Notes: generated by a model not told the origin, from the sequence alone. A stretch of DNA of 64,000 nt from Gemmatimonadaceae bacterium (GCA_013813715.1 JACCRF010000178.1:1-64000), one strand, 5' to 3'; counted from the stretch's first letter, positions 24,599-33,705 are shown. Made by a program: numbers and translations.

Positions 24599-25462
24599 AT
24601 GCTGGACCATGCGCAGCAGCGACGGTTGTGGGGAGATTCCCGCGCGCGGTTCGGAGTCGCAGTGGTCGTCATCATGACGCTTGCCGCCCTCACCGCGCCT
24701 TTGATCGCGACGCACGATCCGCTCAAGATTGATCTGACCGACTTTCTATCGCGGCCGTCGGCGTCGCATTGGCTCGGCACGGACGTCCAGGGTCGCGACA
24801 TATGGTCGCGGCTTGTGTTCGGCGCGCGCGTCTCGCTCACCGTCGGCCTCATCTCCCAGGGCATCGCGCTGTTGCTCGGCGTCACGCTCGGGCTGCTTGC
24901 CGGCTACTACGGAAAGTGGGTTGATGAGATCATCATGCGACTTGCCGATGTCACGCTTGCGTTTCCGACGCTTCTCCTGCTCATCGCGATGGTGGCGGCG
25001 TTCCAGCCGTCGATGGGAGTCGTGTTCGCGACAATCGGCGTCGTTGGCTGGGCGGGGATGGCGCGTCTCGTTCGCGGGCAGGTGCTGGTAGTGAGGCAGC
25101 TGGAGTATGTGCAGGCCATCCGTGCACTCGGCGCGCGCGATATTCGCGTAATGCTTCAGCACGTGCTGCCCAATGTGATTGCGCCGGTCGTCATCGCGGC
25201 AACCCTTGGGGTTGCGGGAGCGATCATGGCCGAGGCGGCGCTGTCGTTCCTTGGGCTCGGTGTTCCTCCGCCGACTCCGAGTTGGGGGTCGATGATCGCG
25301 GACGGCCGCGACCTCGACCAGTTGAGGCGCGCCCCGTGGACGTCCGTGTTTCCGGGAGTGGCGATCGGGCTCGCGGTGCTCGGCTTCAACCTCCTTGGCG
25401 ATGCGTTGCGCGACGCGCTCGATCCGAGGCAGCAGCGGCGGAATCCGCGGAACGTGATCTAA
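24599..25462 (+). CDS. ABC transporter permease, DppC/OppC family
   Basis: 287 aa with about six transmembrane helices. Family blocks: HWLGTDVQGRDIWSRLVFGA (the H-x-x-G-T-D-x-x-G-R-D signature), ARVSLTVGLISQGIALLLGV, and the EAA loop IRALGARDIRVMLQHVLPNV. It ends FNLLGDALRDALDPR. In known systems it pairs with a DppB permease, two ATPases and a binding protein for peptide or nickel import. None of these is visible nearby, so it is an orphan subunit or its partners are encoded elsewhere. Confidence 0.9.
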   Translation: MLDHAQQRRLWGDSRARFGVAVVVIMTLAALTAPLIATHDPLKIDLTDFLSRPSASHWLGTDVQGRDIWSRLVFGARVSLTVGLISQGIALLLGVTLGLLAGYYGKWVDEIIMRLADVTLAFPTLLLLIAMVAAFQPSMGVVFATIGVVGWAGMARLVRGQVLVVRQLEYVQAIRALGARDIRVMLQHVLPNVIAPVVIAATLGVAGAIMAEAALSFLGLGVPPPTPSWGSMIADGRDLDQLRRAPWTSVFPGVAIGLAVLGFNLLGDALRDALDPRQQRRNPRNVI

Positions 25463-25465
25463 AGA

Positions 25466-25518
25466 GACCCGGTACCCGGTGCCGGTTTACCCGGTGCCAA
25501 TTGCCGGTTACCCGTTGA
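25466..25518. repeat. class A intergenic repeat (GGTACCC/GGTGCC-rich)
   Basis: A short array of imperfect units such as CCCGGTACCCGGTGCCGG and CCCGGTGCCAATTGCCGG fills the gap between the permease and the sugar dehydrogenase. Similar arrays occur at 28172, 46838 and 59086 and within the ntrX-like gene. Confidence 0.65.
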
Positions 25519-25528
25519 GGAGGGCGGA

Positions 25529-26740
25529 ATGCGGAAGCACAAGTCACGAGAAACCGTACTCGCAATCATGGCCGCGGCGGCTGCGGCTTGCGCCGATTCG
25601 AACGCGGGGACGGCGCGCGCGGGTCTGGCCGACTCTGCGGCGAGTATCGCGGGAGCTGGCTCCGCGATTCCGGTGGCTGCGGAGATGCGACTCGAGCGGG
25701 TTGGCGGGCGTTTCGATCAGCCCCTGCAGGTCGTTTCCCCGCCTGGAGATCCTCGTCTCTTCGTTGTCGAGCAGGATGGCCGCATCCGTTTGATTCGCGG
25801 TGGTTCCGTGGTGCCCGCCGCGTTTCTCGACATCTCAACGCGCGTGCGGAGCGGGGGAGAGCAGGGTTTGTTGAGCATGGCGTTTCATCCAGGCTATCGC
25901 ACGAATGGCCAGTTCTTCGTGAACTTCACCGATCGCAACGGCGATACCCACGTCGAGCGGTTCATGGTGAGCTCGAATCCCGACGTGGCGGATCCCGCCT
26001 CGGCGAAGCTGATCCTGAAGATCGATCAACCGTACTCCAATCATAACGGCGGACTCGTGATGTTTGGCGCCGACGGCATGCTGTACGTGGGGATGGGCGA
26101 CGGCGGTTCGGGAGGCGATCCGCGAGGCAACGGGCAGGACCCACGAGCGCTGCTCGGCAAGATTCTTCGGATCGATGTGAGCCGAGGCGATCCGTATTCC
26201 ATTCCGCCGGGGAACCCGTTCGCGGATGGGGCCGCGGGACGGCGCGAGATCTGGGCGACGGGCATGCGAAACCCGTGGAGGTTTTCTTTCGATCGGAGCG
26301 CGAGCCTGCTCTACATCGCCGACGTGGGGCAGAATGAGCAGGAGGAGATCAGCGTCGTCCCGGCGAATCGTGCCGGAGTCAACTTCGGCTGGAACATCAT
26401 GGAGGGTGACCGCTGCTATCGTCCGCGAAACTGCAGGCGCGATGGGCTGGAGATGCCGGCTCTTACGTACGGCCGCGACGGTGGCTCCTGCTCCGTCACT
26501 GGCGGGTTCGTCTATCGGGGGAAGAGAATCCCGGCGATTGCCGGCCATTACTTCTACTCGGACTACTGTGCGGGATGGTTACGCAGCTTCCGCTACCAGA
26601 ACGGTGCGGCAACCGATCGGCGCGAGTGGAAGACTGAGGAAGAGATTGGAAACGTCACGTCGTTCGGAGAGGATGCCGCGGGCGAGCTATACATTGTGAC
26701 ACATGGCGGGCGGGTGTATCGGATGATAGGAGTGAATTGA
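25529..26740 (+). CDS. PQQ-dependent sugar dehydrogenase-like lipoprotein
   Basis: 403 aa, ATG after a gttgaggagg RBS. The N-terminal signal MRKHKSRETVLAIMAAAAAA is followed by lipobox cysteine AAAC. The six-bladed soluble-GDH/sorbosone-dehydrogenase propeller follows: DQPLQVVSPPGDPRLFVVEQ, GLLSMAFHPGY, LKIDQPYSNHNGG (the conserved NHNGG), YVGMGDGGSGGDPRGNGQDP, EIWATGMRNPWRFSFDR, IADVGQNEQEEI, GVNFGWNIMEG. It would oxidise a sugar in the periplasm with PQQ and calcium; PQQ synthesis genes are not in the window. Confidence 0.88.
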   Translation: MRKHKSRETVLAIMAAAAAACADSNAGTARAGLADSAASIAGAGSAIPVAAEMRLERVGGRFDQPLQVVSPPGDPRLFVVEQDGRIRLIRGGSVVPAAFLDISTRVRSGGEQGLLSMAFHPGYRTNGQFFVNFTDRNGDTHVERFMVSSNPDVADPASAKLILKIDQPYSNHNGGLVMFGADGMLYVGMGDGGSGGDPRGNGQDPRALLGKILRIDVSRGDPYSIPPGNPFADGAAGRREIWATGMRNPWRFSFDRSASLLYIADVGQNEQEEISVVPANRAGVNFGWNIMEGDRCYRPRNCRRDGLEMPALTYGRDGGSCSVTGGFVYRGKRIPAIAGHYFYSDYCAGWLRSFRYQNGAATDRREWKTEEEIGNVTSFGEDAAGELYIVTHGGRVYRMIGVN

Positions 26741-26796
26741 GCTCTGCCAGGATATCGCATCTGTGAGTTCCTCGCTGGGCAGAGATCTGGCGGTTG

Positions 26797-26855
26797 CCAC
26801 GAGGTGCCCTCGGTGCCCTCGGTGCCTCTGTGTCTCTGTGGCAACTGCTAGATCC
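26797..26855. repeat. class B intergenic repeat (CTCGGTGCC/CTCTGTG-rich) with flanking inverted arms
   Basis: Units of GTGCCCTCG and CTCTGTGTCTCTGTGG are repeated, bounded by GGTTGCCAC at the left and GTGGCAAC at the right, which can pair. It lies in the convergent gap after the sugar dehydrogenase and before the tyrS stop, where it could also serve as a terminator-like fold. Confidence 0.55.
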
Positions 26856-26893
26856 TTCGCGAGTGGAGAGGCCCGGATTGTGGACTCTCGTCG

Positions 26894-28144
26894 CTACCGG
26901 GAGACCCGTATCAGCCCATACTCACGCGCCCCTTTCCTCAACAGATAGTACGACCCCGCGAGCGGATCCCCCGGCGATTCCGCGACCGCACCGATGCGCC
27001 GGCCGTTAATCGACGCGCCGCCCTGCTCGATCAGCCGACGAGCCGCGCCCTTCGACGCCGCAAGCTTCAGCTCGACCAGACCATCCACCACAGTCACCAA
27101 CTCCGAAATCTCCGCGAAGGGCACCTCGCGACTGAGCGCATCGAGCGCACTGGCGGAGAGCGACGCGGGATCGCCCCTGGCGAAGAGCAGGCGCGAAACG
27201 TCCTCCGCGATCCTCGCCGCATCGGCTCCATGGACGCGCGTCGTCACCTCGCGCGCGAGCGCCTGCTGGGCAGCCCGCTCCTGCGGCTTCTTCAGAATGT
27301 CACGCTCGAGTGACTCGATCTCCCCGCGCGATAACAAGGTGAAAAAGCGCAGGTATTTTCCTGCGTCTCTATCGTCAACGTTGATCCAGAACTGATAGAA
27401 GCGATACGGCGACGTGCGATCGGCGTCGAGCCACACGTTGCCCGATTCGGTTTTCCCGAACTTCGTTCCCGATGCCGTCGCCACCAATGGGAAGGTGAGC
27501 GCATGTGCCTCCGCGGCCTCTGTCCTCCGGATCAATTCGAGGCCGGCGGTGATGTTGCCCCACTGGTCGCTGCCCCCGACCTGAAGCGTCACGCCATCGC
27601 GCAGGTATAGCTCACGGAAATCGTACGCCTGCAGGAGCATGTACGAAAACTCGGTGTACGATATTCCGGACTCCATTCGCTGCTGTACCGATTCCTTCGC
27701 CAGCATGTAGTTGATCGTGAAGTGCTTGCCGACATCGCGCATCAACTCGATCGCGCTCAACGGTCGCAGCCAGTCGGCGTTGTTTCGCATCTGCGCGGCA
27801 TTGGTTCCCGTGAAATCCAGAAACCGTTCGAGCTGGCGCTTCAGTGCCCGCGTATTTTCCTCGACGACATCGAGCGTGTTGAGCTGCCGCTCGGCAGTCT
27901 TTCCGCTGGGATCTCCGATCAGTCCCGTGCCGCCGCCGACCAGCGCGAACGGCGTATTGCCAGCGCGCTGGAGGTGCATCAGGCCCATGACGGGAATGAG
28001 GCTGCCGACATGAAGACTCGACGCGGTGGGATCGAATCCGCAGTACGCCGAGAGCGGTCCCCGGTCGAGGGCATCCTGAAGCGGCTCGGTATGCTGATGG
28101 AGCAGCCCGCGCCACGCGAGCTCCTCGAGAAGACTGGCGGTCAT
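26894..28144 (-). CDS. tyrS: tyrosyl-tRNA synthetase
   Basis: 416 aa from Met at 28144 (MTASLLEELAWRGLLHQHTE); the track extension upstream is not supported. Class I signatures: YCGFDPTASSLHVGSLIPVM (HIGH motif as HVGS), GGGTGLIGDPSGK, tyrosine-site YMLLQAYDFRELY, LQVGGSDQWGNITAGLELIR, and the KMSKS loop as SGTKFGKTESGNVWLD (KFGKT, the usual bacterial form). A C-terminal S4-like RNA-binding domain follows (GAARRLIEQGGASINGRRIG). Length and layout are standard for bacterial TyrRS. Confidence 0.96.
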   Translation of the reverse strand: MTASLLEELAWRGLLHQHTEPLQDALDRGPLSAYCGFDPTASSLHVGSLIPVMGLMHLQRAGNTPFALVGGGTGLIGDPSGKTAERQLNTLDVVEENTRALKRQLERFLDFTGTNAAQMRNNADWLRPLSAIELMRDVGKHFTINYMLAKESVQQRMESGISYTEFSYMLLQAYDFRELYLRDGVTLQVGGSDQWGNITAGLELIRRTEAAEAHALTFPLVATASGTKFGKTESGNVWLDADRTSPYRFYQFWINVDDRDAGKYLRFFTLLSRGEIESLERDILKKPQERAAQQALAREVTTRVHGADAARIAEDVSRLLFARGDPASLSASALDALSREVPFAEISELVTVVDGLVELKLAASKGAARRLIEQGGASINGRRIGAVAESPGDPLAGSYYLLRKGAREYGLIRVSR

Positions 28145-28171
28145 TCCACCAAGATAGATGTTCTTCAGGCA

Positions 28172-28219
28172 CGGGGCACCACGCACCGGGTACCAGGCAC
28201 CAGGTACCGGGGGGCCGGG
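28172..28219. repeat. class A repeat in tyrS/PBP1A divergent gap
   Basis: CACGGGGCACCACGCACCGG and CAGGCACCAGGTACCGG units of the GGTACC/GGTGCC family occupy about half of the 91 bp between the divergent tyrS and PBP1A starts, so they sit within or between the two promoters. Confidence 0.65.
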
Positions 28220-28235
28220 TTAGTTTACTCTTCGC

Positions 28236-30467
28236 ATGGCTAAGCGCTCCGTTTCCTTCCGCCGGCGCCACCCAACACTGGTTCGGTCGGTCGTCCTTCT
28301 CATCGTCTTCGGCGCGGCGGTCGCGATGGGACTCGCCTACGGCGCGTGGGCGCTCGTCTGCCGCGGCGGCCAGTGCCCTCCCGTCGAGGCGCTCGGCGAT
28401 TACACTCCGCGCCAGACGTCCAAACTCTATGCCGCCGACGGCCGCTTCATCGCCGAGCTCGGCATCGAGCGCCGGACGCTCATCAAGCTCGACGAGATTC
28501 CCGAGACGGTGAAGCAGGCGTTTGTCATCACCGAAGACAAGCGCTTCTACCGGCACGCCGGCATCGACTGGCGCCGCGTCGTCGGTGCGCTGGTGCGCGA
28601 CGTCCTCGCGGGCAGCTGGGACGAGGGCTTCTCCACGATCACCATGCAGCTTGCCAGGAACGTCTTTCCCGAGCGAATCTCGCGCGAAAAGACGCTCGTG
28701 CGAAAGATCAAGGAGGCGAAGGTCGCGCGCGGAATCGAGGCCAAGTACAGCAAGGAGAAGATTCTCGAGCTCTACATGAATCAGATCTCGCTGGGAAACG
28801 GCGCCCACGGCGTCGAGACCGCGTCCCAGCGGTACTTCGGAAAATCGGTGCGAGATCTGAACATCGCCGAAGCGGCCACACTGGCTGCGCTGCCGAAGGC
28901 GCCGGAGAGGTACAATCCCCGAAAGCATCCTGACCGCGCGATTCAGAGGCGCAATACGGTGATCGAGCTGATGCGCCGGAATGGCGCGATCAGCGATGCC
29001 GACGCCAGCGGCGCAAAGGCGTTTCCACTTCAGCTTGCGGACAAGACGGACGCCGGCGACACCGCTCCCTACTTCGTCGAATGGATAAGGCAGCAGCTCG
29101 ACGCCCAGTTCGGACGCCAGCTCTACGAGCAGGGCCTGAGGGTTTACACCACCCTCGACCTCGACATGCAGCTCGCCGCGGAGCGTGCGCTGGAGCGCCA
29201 GCTCAAGCGCATCGAGGGCGGAAGCTACGGCCGTTTCTCGAATGAAAGCTACGAGCGCTACATCGCCCGGAGCCTCGCCGACGGCGGAGCCGCGCAGAAC
29301 TCGCCGTACCTCCAGGGAGCGTTTGTTGCGCTCGATCCACGCAACGGTGCCGTTCGCGCGATGGTCGGCGGCCGCGATTTCTACGACTCGAAGTTCAATC
29401 GCGCAACGCAGGCGCGTCGCCAGCCGGGCTCGGCGTTCAAGCCCATCGTCTACGCGACAGCCGTCCAGAACGGACGCTCTCCGTCATACATGGTGGATGA
29501 TGCACCCCTTGAGGTTCCGCAGGGCGGCGGCAAACCGTGGGCACCGAGGAACTACGATGGTCGTTTTGGCGGGCTGATGACGATGCGCCACGGCCTCTAC
29601 GACTCGCGCAACCTCGTTGCAATCCGTGTCGGGATGGAGTTGGGTGAGCAGACCGTCATTAACGAAGCTCGCAACTTCGGCATTTCGACGCCGATTCCAC
29701 CCTACCCGTCCATCTTCATCGGCTCGGCCGATGTATACCCGCTGGAGATGATCGCCGCGTACGGGCCGTTCGCGAACCAGGGGATCCGTGCTGCACCTGG
29801 CGCTATCCTGCGCGTCGAAAACGCGCGTCAGGAGGTTCTCTGGCAGCAGACGCCCAGCCGCAGCCAGGTGTTGTCCCCTGAGGAGGCATGGATCATGGTC
29901 GACATGATGAAGGACGTCGTTCGCCGTGGCACAGCGTCGGGGAGCGTGTGGGGAGCCGGATTCCGGCTGCCGGCCGGAGGAAAGACCGGAACCACGAACG
30001 ACGGCACCGACGTGTGGTTCATTGGATACACGGCCGACCTCGTCGCCGGACTGTGGATCGGGTTCGACCGCCCGCGAAAGATCATGAACGATGCGCAAGG
30101 GGGACGCCTCGCCGCCCCAGCGTGGACGTCGTTCATGTCGGAGGTCTATCGAAGAAAGCCCGCGTCGCCCGACTGGCCGCGCCCCCCCTCACTGATCATC
30201 CGCGAGATCGACGCCAGTACCGGACTCCTTCAAACGCCCTACTGTCCACGCGAGTCGATCAGATCCGAGTTCTTCATTCCCGGAACCGAACCCGCGCGGG
30301 AATGCGACCGGCACCTTGGCTACATGTCGCCTGAGTTCGGGGACACGCTCGGACTGGAGCCGCCGCCCGGCTACGGTCAGCCGGTCGTTCCTCCCGTTCG
30401 CGGACCGGCGCGACCCGACACCATTCGCTCGCCGACTGACTCAGTCCGGATTCAGCGCACGCCATGA
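28236..30467 (+). CDS. mrcA: penicillin-binding protein 1A (bifunctional)
   Basis: 743 aa, one N-terminal transmembrane anchor (VVLLIVFGAAVAMGLAYGAW). The glycosyltransferase-51 domain has AFVITEDKRFYRHAGIDWRR (catalytic Glu E100), TITMQLARNVF and KYSKEKILELYMNQISLGNG. The transpeptidase domain has RRQPGSAFKPIVYATAV (nucleophile S399 in SxxK), YDSRNLVAIRVG (SxN) and GGKTGTTNDGTDVWFIGYT (KTG at 583). A proline-rich tail ends the protein. It polymerises and cross-links peptidoglycan. The stop overlaps the amidohydrolase start by four bases. Confidence 0.95.
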   Translation: MAKRSVSFRRRHPTLVRSVVLLIVFGAAVAMGLAYGAWALVCRGGQCPPVEALGDYTPRQTSKLYAADGRFIAELGIERRTLIKLDEIPETVKQAFVITEDKRFYRHAGIDWRRVVGALVRDVLAGSWDEGFSTITMQLARNVFPERISREKTLVRKIKEAKVARGIEAKYSKEKILELYMNQISLGNGAHGVETASQRYFGKSVRDLNIAEAATLAALPKAPERYNPRKHPDRAIQRRNTVIELMRRNGAISDADASGAKAFPLQLADKTDAGDTAPYFVEWIRQQLDAQFGRQLYEQGLRVYTTLDLDMQLAAERALERQLKRIEGGSYGRFSNESYERYIARSLADGGAAQNSPYLQGAFVALDPRNGAVRAMVGGRDFYDSKFNRATQARRQPGSAFKPIVYATAVQNGRSPSYMVDDAPLEVPQGGGKPWAPRNYDGRFGGLMTMRHGLYDSRNLVAIRVGMELGEQTVINEARNFGISTPIPPYPSIFIGSADVYPLEMIAAYGPFANQGIRAAPGAILRVENARQEVLWQQTPSRSQVLSPEEAWIMVDMMKDVVRRGTASGSVWGAGFRLPAGGKTGTTNDGTDVWFIGYTADLVAGLWIGFDRPRKIMNDAQGGRLAAPAWTSFMSEVYRRKPASPDWPRPPSLIIREIDASTGLLQTPYCPRESIRSEFFIPGTEPARECDRHLGYMSPEFGDTLGLEPPPGYGQPVVPPVRGPARPDTIRSPTDSVRIQRTP

Positions 30468-31819
30468 GGCGGTATCGCGCGCGCTGGGTTATCCCGGTAA
30501 CGCGTCCGCCGATCGAGCTTGGATGCGTCGTCGAGCACGAGGGACGCATCGTGTTCGTCGGAGACCGGTCGAACGCTCCCGACGGAGAGGACTGCGATCT
30601 CGGAGAGTGTGTACTCCTCCCCGGGCTGATCAACGCGCACACGCACCTCGAGCTCACGGCTATGCGCGGCTTCCTCGAGGATCTTTGCTTCAACGACTGG
30701 ATTGACAAGCTGAGAAGCAGCCGCAACGAGGCGCTCACGACGGAGATGCTCCTCGACGCGGCGCGATTCGGGATCGTCGAGGGTCTGCATTCGGGGGTTA
30801 CGACATACGCCGACACCTGCTCGTCGGGCGTGGTGATGCAGGCGCTGCTCGAAATGGGTGTCCGCGGCATCATGTACCAGGAGACATTCGGTTCGTCGCC
30901 CGCGCAGTGTAGCGCCTCCATGGACAAGCTTCGCCTGATGGTCGACGAGCTGGCTCCGGCGCAGACGGACATGGTTCGGCTCGGAATATCGCCGCACGCG
31001 CCCTACACGATCTCCGACGACCTGTACGAGGCGTGTGCTCTTTTTGCGGCCGACTGCGGATTGCCGATGGGCCTCCACATATCGGAGAGCGCGGCGGAAC
31101 ACGAGCTCGTCTCGGCCGGCACGGGTCCGTTCGCCGTCGAATGGCATGCACGCGGCCTCGAGGTCGTGCCACGCGCTCGCTCGCCGATCGCCTTGCTCGA
31201 GCGCACGGGGTGTCTCGACGGCTCTCCGCTGCTCATCCACTGTGTGCGCCTCGACTCGGAGGACATCGCAACGATCCTCCGGCACGAGTGCGCCGTGGCG
31301 CATTGCCCGGCGTCGAACGCGAAATTCGGGCATGGCATTGCGCCCATCACCGAGCTTCTCGAGCGCGGCGTGACGGTCGCGCTCGGCTCCGATTCAGTGG
31401 CCAGCAACAACCGCATGGACATCCTGGAGGAGGCGCGTCTGGCCGCGCTCTTTCAGCGCGCCGGAAAACAGAGCGAGCGCGTTCTCCCCGCTCGACAGGC
31501 GCTCGAGCTCGCGACTATCGCCGGGGCGCGCGCGCTCGGCATCGATGACAGAGTGGGATCGCTCGAAACCGGCAAGGACGCTGACCTGGCCGCCTTCTCG
31601 CTTGCTGCCGCGCGCGTCACTCCAATCGGCGATGTTGTCGCTGCGATTCTCTTTGCTGTGGCTGGAACTCCTGCAGAGTTCGTTGCGGTCAAGGGCAGGC
31701 CGCTGATATCCGGCGGACGTCACGTCGGCGGCGATCCCACGGTGCGCGAGAGAGTCAGCGCGGCCGGGGATGCCCTCGCGGCCTGGGAACGGAGACTGCC
31801 GAAGAGCACACGCCTGTAG
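30464..31819 (+). CDS. amidohydrolase, SAH/MTA or aminofutalosine deaminase-like
   Basis: 451 aa. Metal site of the ATZ/TRZ subgroup: LLPGLINAHTHLELTAMRGF (HxH), GISPHAPYTISDDLYEACAL and GLHISESAAEHEL (His on the strand), LLIHCVRLDSEDIATI, CPASNAKFGHGIAPI, VALGSDSVASNNRMDILEEA (catalytic Asp). It deaminates a purine-like ring in known relatives; aminodeoxyfutalosine deaminase of the futalosine menaquinone route is one candidate, S-adenosylhomocysteine deaminase another. No mqn gene is adjacent. It overlaps the PBP1A stop by ATGA. Confidence 0.8.
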   Translation: MRRYRARWVIPVTRPPIELGCVVEHEGRIVFVGDRSNAPDGEDCDLGECVLLPGLINAHTHLELTAMRGFLEDLCFNDWIDKLRSSRNEALTTEMLLDAARFGIVEGLHSGVTTYADTCSSGVVMQALLEMGVRGIMYQETFGSSPAQCSASMDKLRLMVDELAPAQTDMVRLGISPHAPYTISDDLYEACALFAADCGLPMGLHISESAAEHELVSAGTGPFAVEWHARGLEVVPRARSPIALLERTGCLDGSPLLIHCVRLDSEDIATILRHECAVAHCPASNAKFGHGIAPITELLERGVTVALGSDSVASNNRMDILEEARLAALFQRAGKQSERVLPARQALELATIAGARALGIDDRVGSLETGKDADLAAFSLAAARVTPIGDVVAAILFAVAGTPAEFVAVKGRPLISGGRHVGGDPTVRERVSAAGDALAAWERRLPKSTRL

Positions 31820-32062
31820 CAAGAGCCTTGCAGCGTGAGCCGCTGGCCGCAGACGACACTGACCGTTCGTTCAGGGAGCCCGCGGTCCGGGTTCGCGATG
31901 GATACTGCGACCCGAATCGAACGGTCAGAGTCGCATGCAGCCGAGGGCTCAAGCTCGAAAGCTCCAGCTACGAGCGTGTGCTTTTCTCGTTGTGGCCTTT
32001 CCTTGGTAGCGGGGCACCGGGCTACGTGAATAGCTTTCCTCTTCCCAACGCGCACAGGAAAA
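31820..32062. other. ilvE leader with inverted repeat
   Basis: GACCGTTCG (31861) and CGAACGGTC (31918) are perfect 9-bp inverted arms 48 bp apart, and CGGGTTCGC/GCGACCCG lies inside them. This could form a large stem-loop upstream of ilvE. I see no leader peptide rich in branched-chain codons and no T-box motif. Confidence 0.4.
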
Positions 32063-33010
32063 ATGCCTCGAGCTGACAACCATCACCGAATCTGGCGCGA
32101 CGGACAGTTCGTGAACTGGGAGGACGCGACCATTCACGTCATGAGTCACGTCGTCCATTACGGATCCAGCGTGTTCGAGGGCATTCGCGCGTACGCGACC
32201 CCCGCGGGTCCAGCGGTGTTCCGGGTAGGCGATCACATGAAGCGGTTCGCGGACTCGTGCCGCATTTACCGGATGCCGCTCGCTCATTCGCACGAGACGC
32301 TCGTGCAGGCGTGCGTTGACACCGTCGCCGAGAACGAGCTGCCGCATTGCTATCTGCGCCCGATCGCCGTGCGCACCGGCGAGCAGATGGGCGTGTTGCC
32401 CAACGACACACCGCTGGAGGTGTTCATCATTCCGTGGACTTGGGGCCGGTATCTCGGCCACGACGCACTCTCGGCCGGCGTTGACGTGTGCGTGTCGAGT
32501 TGGAGACGGCCGGCGCCGGATACCTTTCCAACAATGGCAAAGGCCGGGGGTAACTATCTCAACTCCCAGCTCTCGAAGATGGAGGCCAGGCTCGACGGCT
32601 ACTCCGAGGGGATCATGCTCGACTCATTCGGCCATGTCTCGGAGGGAAGTGGCGAGAACCTGTTCGTCGTCCGCGACGGTCGCCTGATAACGGCCCCGCT
32701 TGGCGCCGGAATCCTGAACGGTGTCACCCGTGATTCCGTCAGGCTCATTGCCCGCGATCTCGGGTACGAAGTTGTCGAGCAGATCATGCCCCGCGAGATG
32801 CTGTACATCGCCGACGAGCTGTTCTTCACGGGGACCGCCGCCGAGATCACCCCGATTCGTTCGGTTGACCGCATTCCGGTCGGTACTGGGCGGCCCGGAC
32901 CCATCACGCTGGCTATTCAGGACCAGTATATGGGAATCGCCGAGGGCCGCATTCCCGATCGTTACAGCTGGCTGACGCATGTACCTTCTGGAGTTCACGC
33001 GGGTGTTTAA
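32063..33010 (+). CDS. ilvE: branched-chain amino acid aminotransferase
   Basis: 315 aa, class IV PLP aminotransferase. The blocks VMSHVVHYGSSVFEGIRAYA, YLRPIAVRTGEQMGV, TMAKAGGNYLNSQLSKMEAR (PLP lysine K160), EGIMLDSFGHVSEGSGENLF, LNGVTRDSVRLIARDLGYEV and ELFFTGTAAEITPIRSVDRI are those of IlvE, which makes Leu, Ile and Val from their 2-oxo acids. The AKAGGNYLNS form rather than KASGNYLNS is a small variant. Single gene; flanking genes are unrelated. Confidence 0.95.
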   Translation: MPRADNHHRIWRDGQFVNWEDATIHVMSHVVHYGSSVFEGIRAYATPAGPAVFRVGDHMKRFADSCRIYRMPLAHSHETLVQACVDTVAENELPHCYLRPIAVRTGEQMGVLPNDTPLEVFIIPWTWGRYLGHDALSAGVDVCVSSWRRPAPDTFPTMAKAGGNYLNSQLSKMEARLDGYSEGIMLDSFGHVSEGSGENLFVVRDGRLITAPLGAGILNGVTRDSVRLIARDLGYEVVEQIMPREMLYIADELFFTGTAAEITPIRSVDRIPVGTGRPGPITLAIQDQYMGIAEGRIPDRYSWLTHVPSGVHAGV

Positions 33011-33066
33011 CAGTCAGCGGTTATATATTGTAGCGTCGCCAGTAGAGGGCAAACACGGAGGAGTGC

Positions 33067-33705
33067 TTGATCGTAGGCTGTCTCGCACTTAACGCGTCGT
33101 TCGAGCCGTTAACCATGGTTCCGCTCAGACGGGCGTTACGGCTGGTTATTGACGGGAAGGCTGAGATCGTCGAGGCGGACCACGAGAGAGTGGTTCGTTC
33201 CGAGCGGCTCACCCTGCCACGCCCTGCGGTAATCCGGCTGATGCGGTTCATCCACGTGCCGCGCCGCTTCCGCAGACAGGTGACCAACACCTTCCTCTTC
33301 GCGCGCGATCGCTACCGGTGCCAGTTCTGCGGGCGCATGCAGATCGAGCTCAAGCCCCGCGAGTCGCTTACCCGCGACCATCTCATTCCGCTGTCACGCG
33401 GCGGCACGAATGATTGGACGAATGTTGTGACCGCGTGCAGTCCTTGCAACACGCGCAAGGCGAACTGCCTGCCGAGCGAGATCGGGATGCATCCGATTCA
33501 CGTTCCGGCTGAGCCGCACTTCGTGCATCTGAGCTGGGCAGTGCGGCGTCTGACGCCGACGCAGGCGCACTACATCCGGATGTTCTACGGCGAGGAGACC
33601 CTGCATTACCTCGAGGATCTGGAGCATCGGCATCCTCACGCTGCGCATGTGCAGCATGGCCATTCGCAGCACGCCCATTCGTCTCACGGCCGGAAGGGGG
33701 CGTAG
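33067..33705 (+). CDS. HNH endonuclease with His-rich tail
   Basis: 212 aa, TTG start. The N-terminal part (LALNASFEPLTMVPLRRALR, LVIDGKAEIV) and the HNH core (YRCQFCGRMQIELKPRESLT, RDHLIPLSRGGTNDWTNVVT, ACSPCNTRKANCLPSEIGM, with CxxC and CxxC zinc pairs) match a very common HNH family encoded singly in many genomes. The C-terminus is unusual, an alternating His tail (EHRHPHAAHVQHGHSQHAHS). DNA nicking is the expected activity, but the biological role is not known. Confidence 0.85.
   Translation: MIVGCLALNASFEPLTMVPLRRALRLVIDGKAEIVEADHERVVRSERLTLPRPAVIRLMRFIHVPRRFRRQVTNTFLFARDRYRCQFCGRMQIELKPRESLTRDHLIPLSRGGTNDWTNVVTACSPCNTRKANCLPSEIGMHPIHVPAEPHFVHLSWAVRRLTPTQAHYIRMFYGEETLHYLEDLEHRHPHAAHVQHGHSQHAHSSHGRKGA

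Noticed and set aside
27612-28928. 438-aa minus-strand ORF
   Set aside because: It lies antisense to PBP1A and in the wrong frame of tyrS; composition is that of a shadow.
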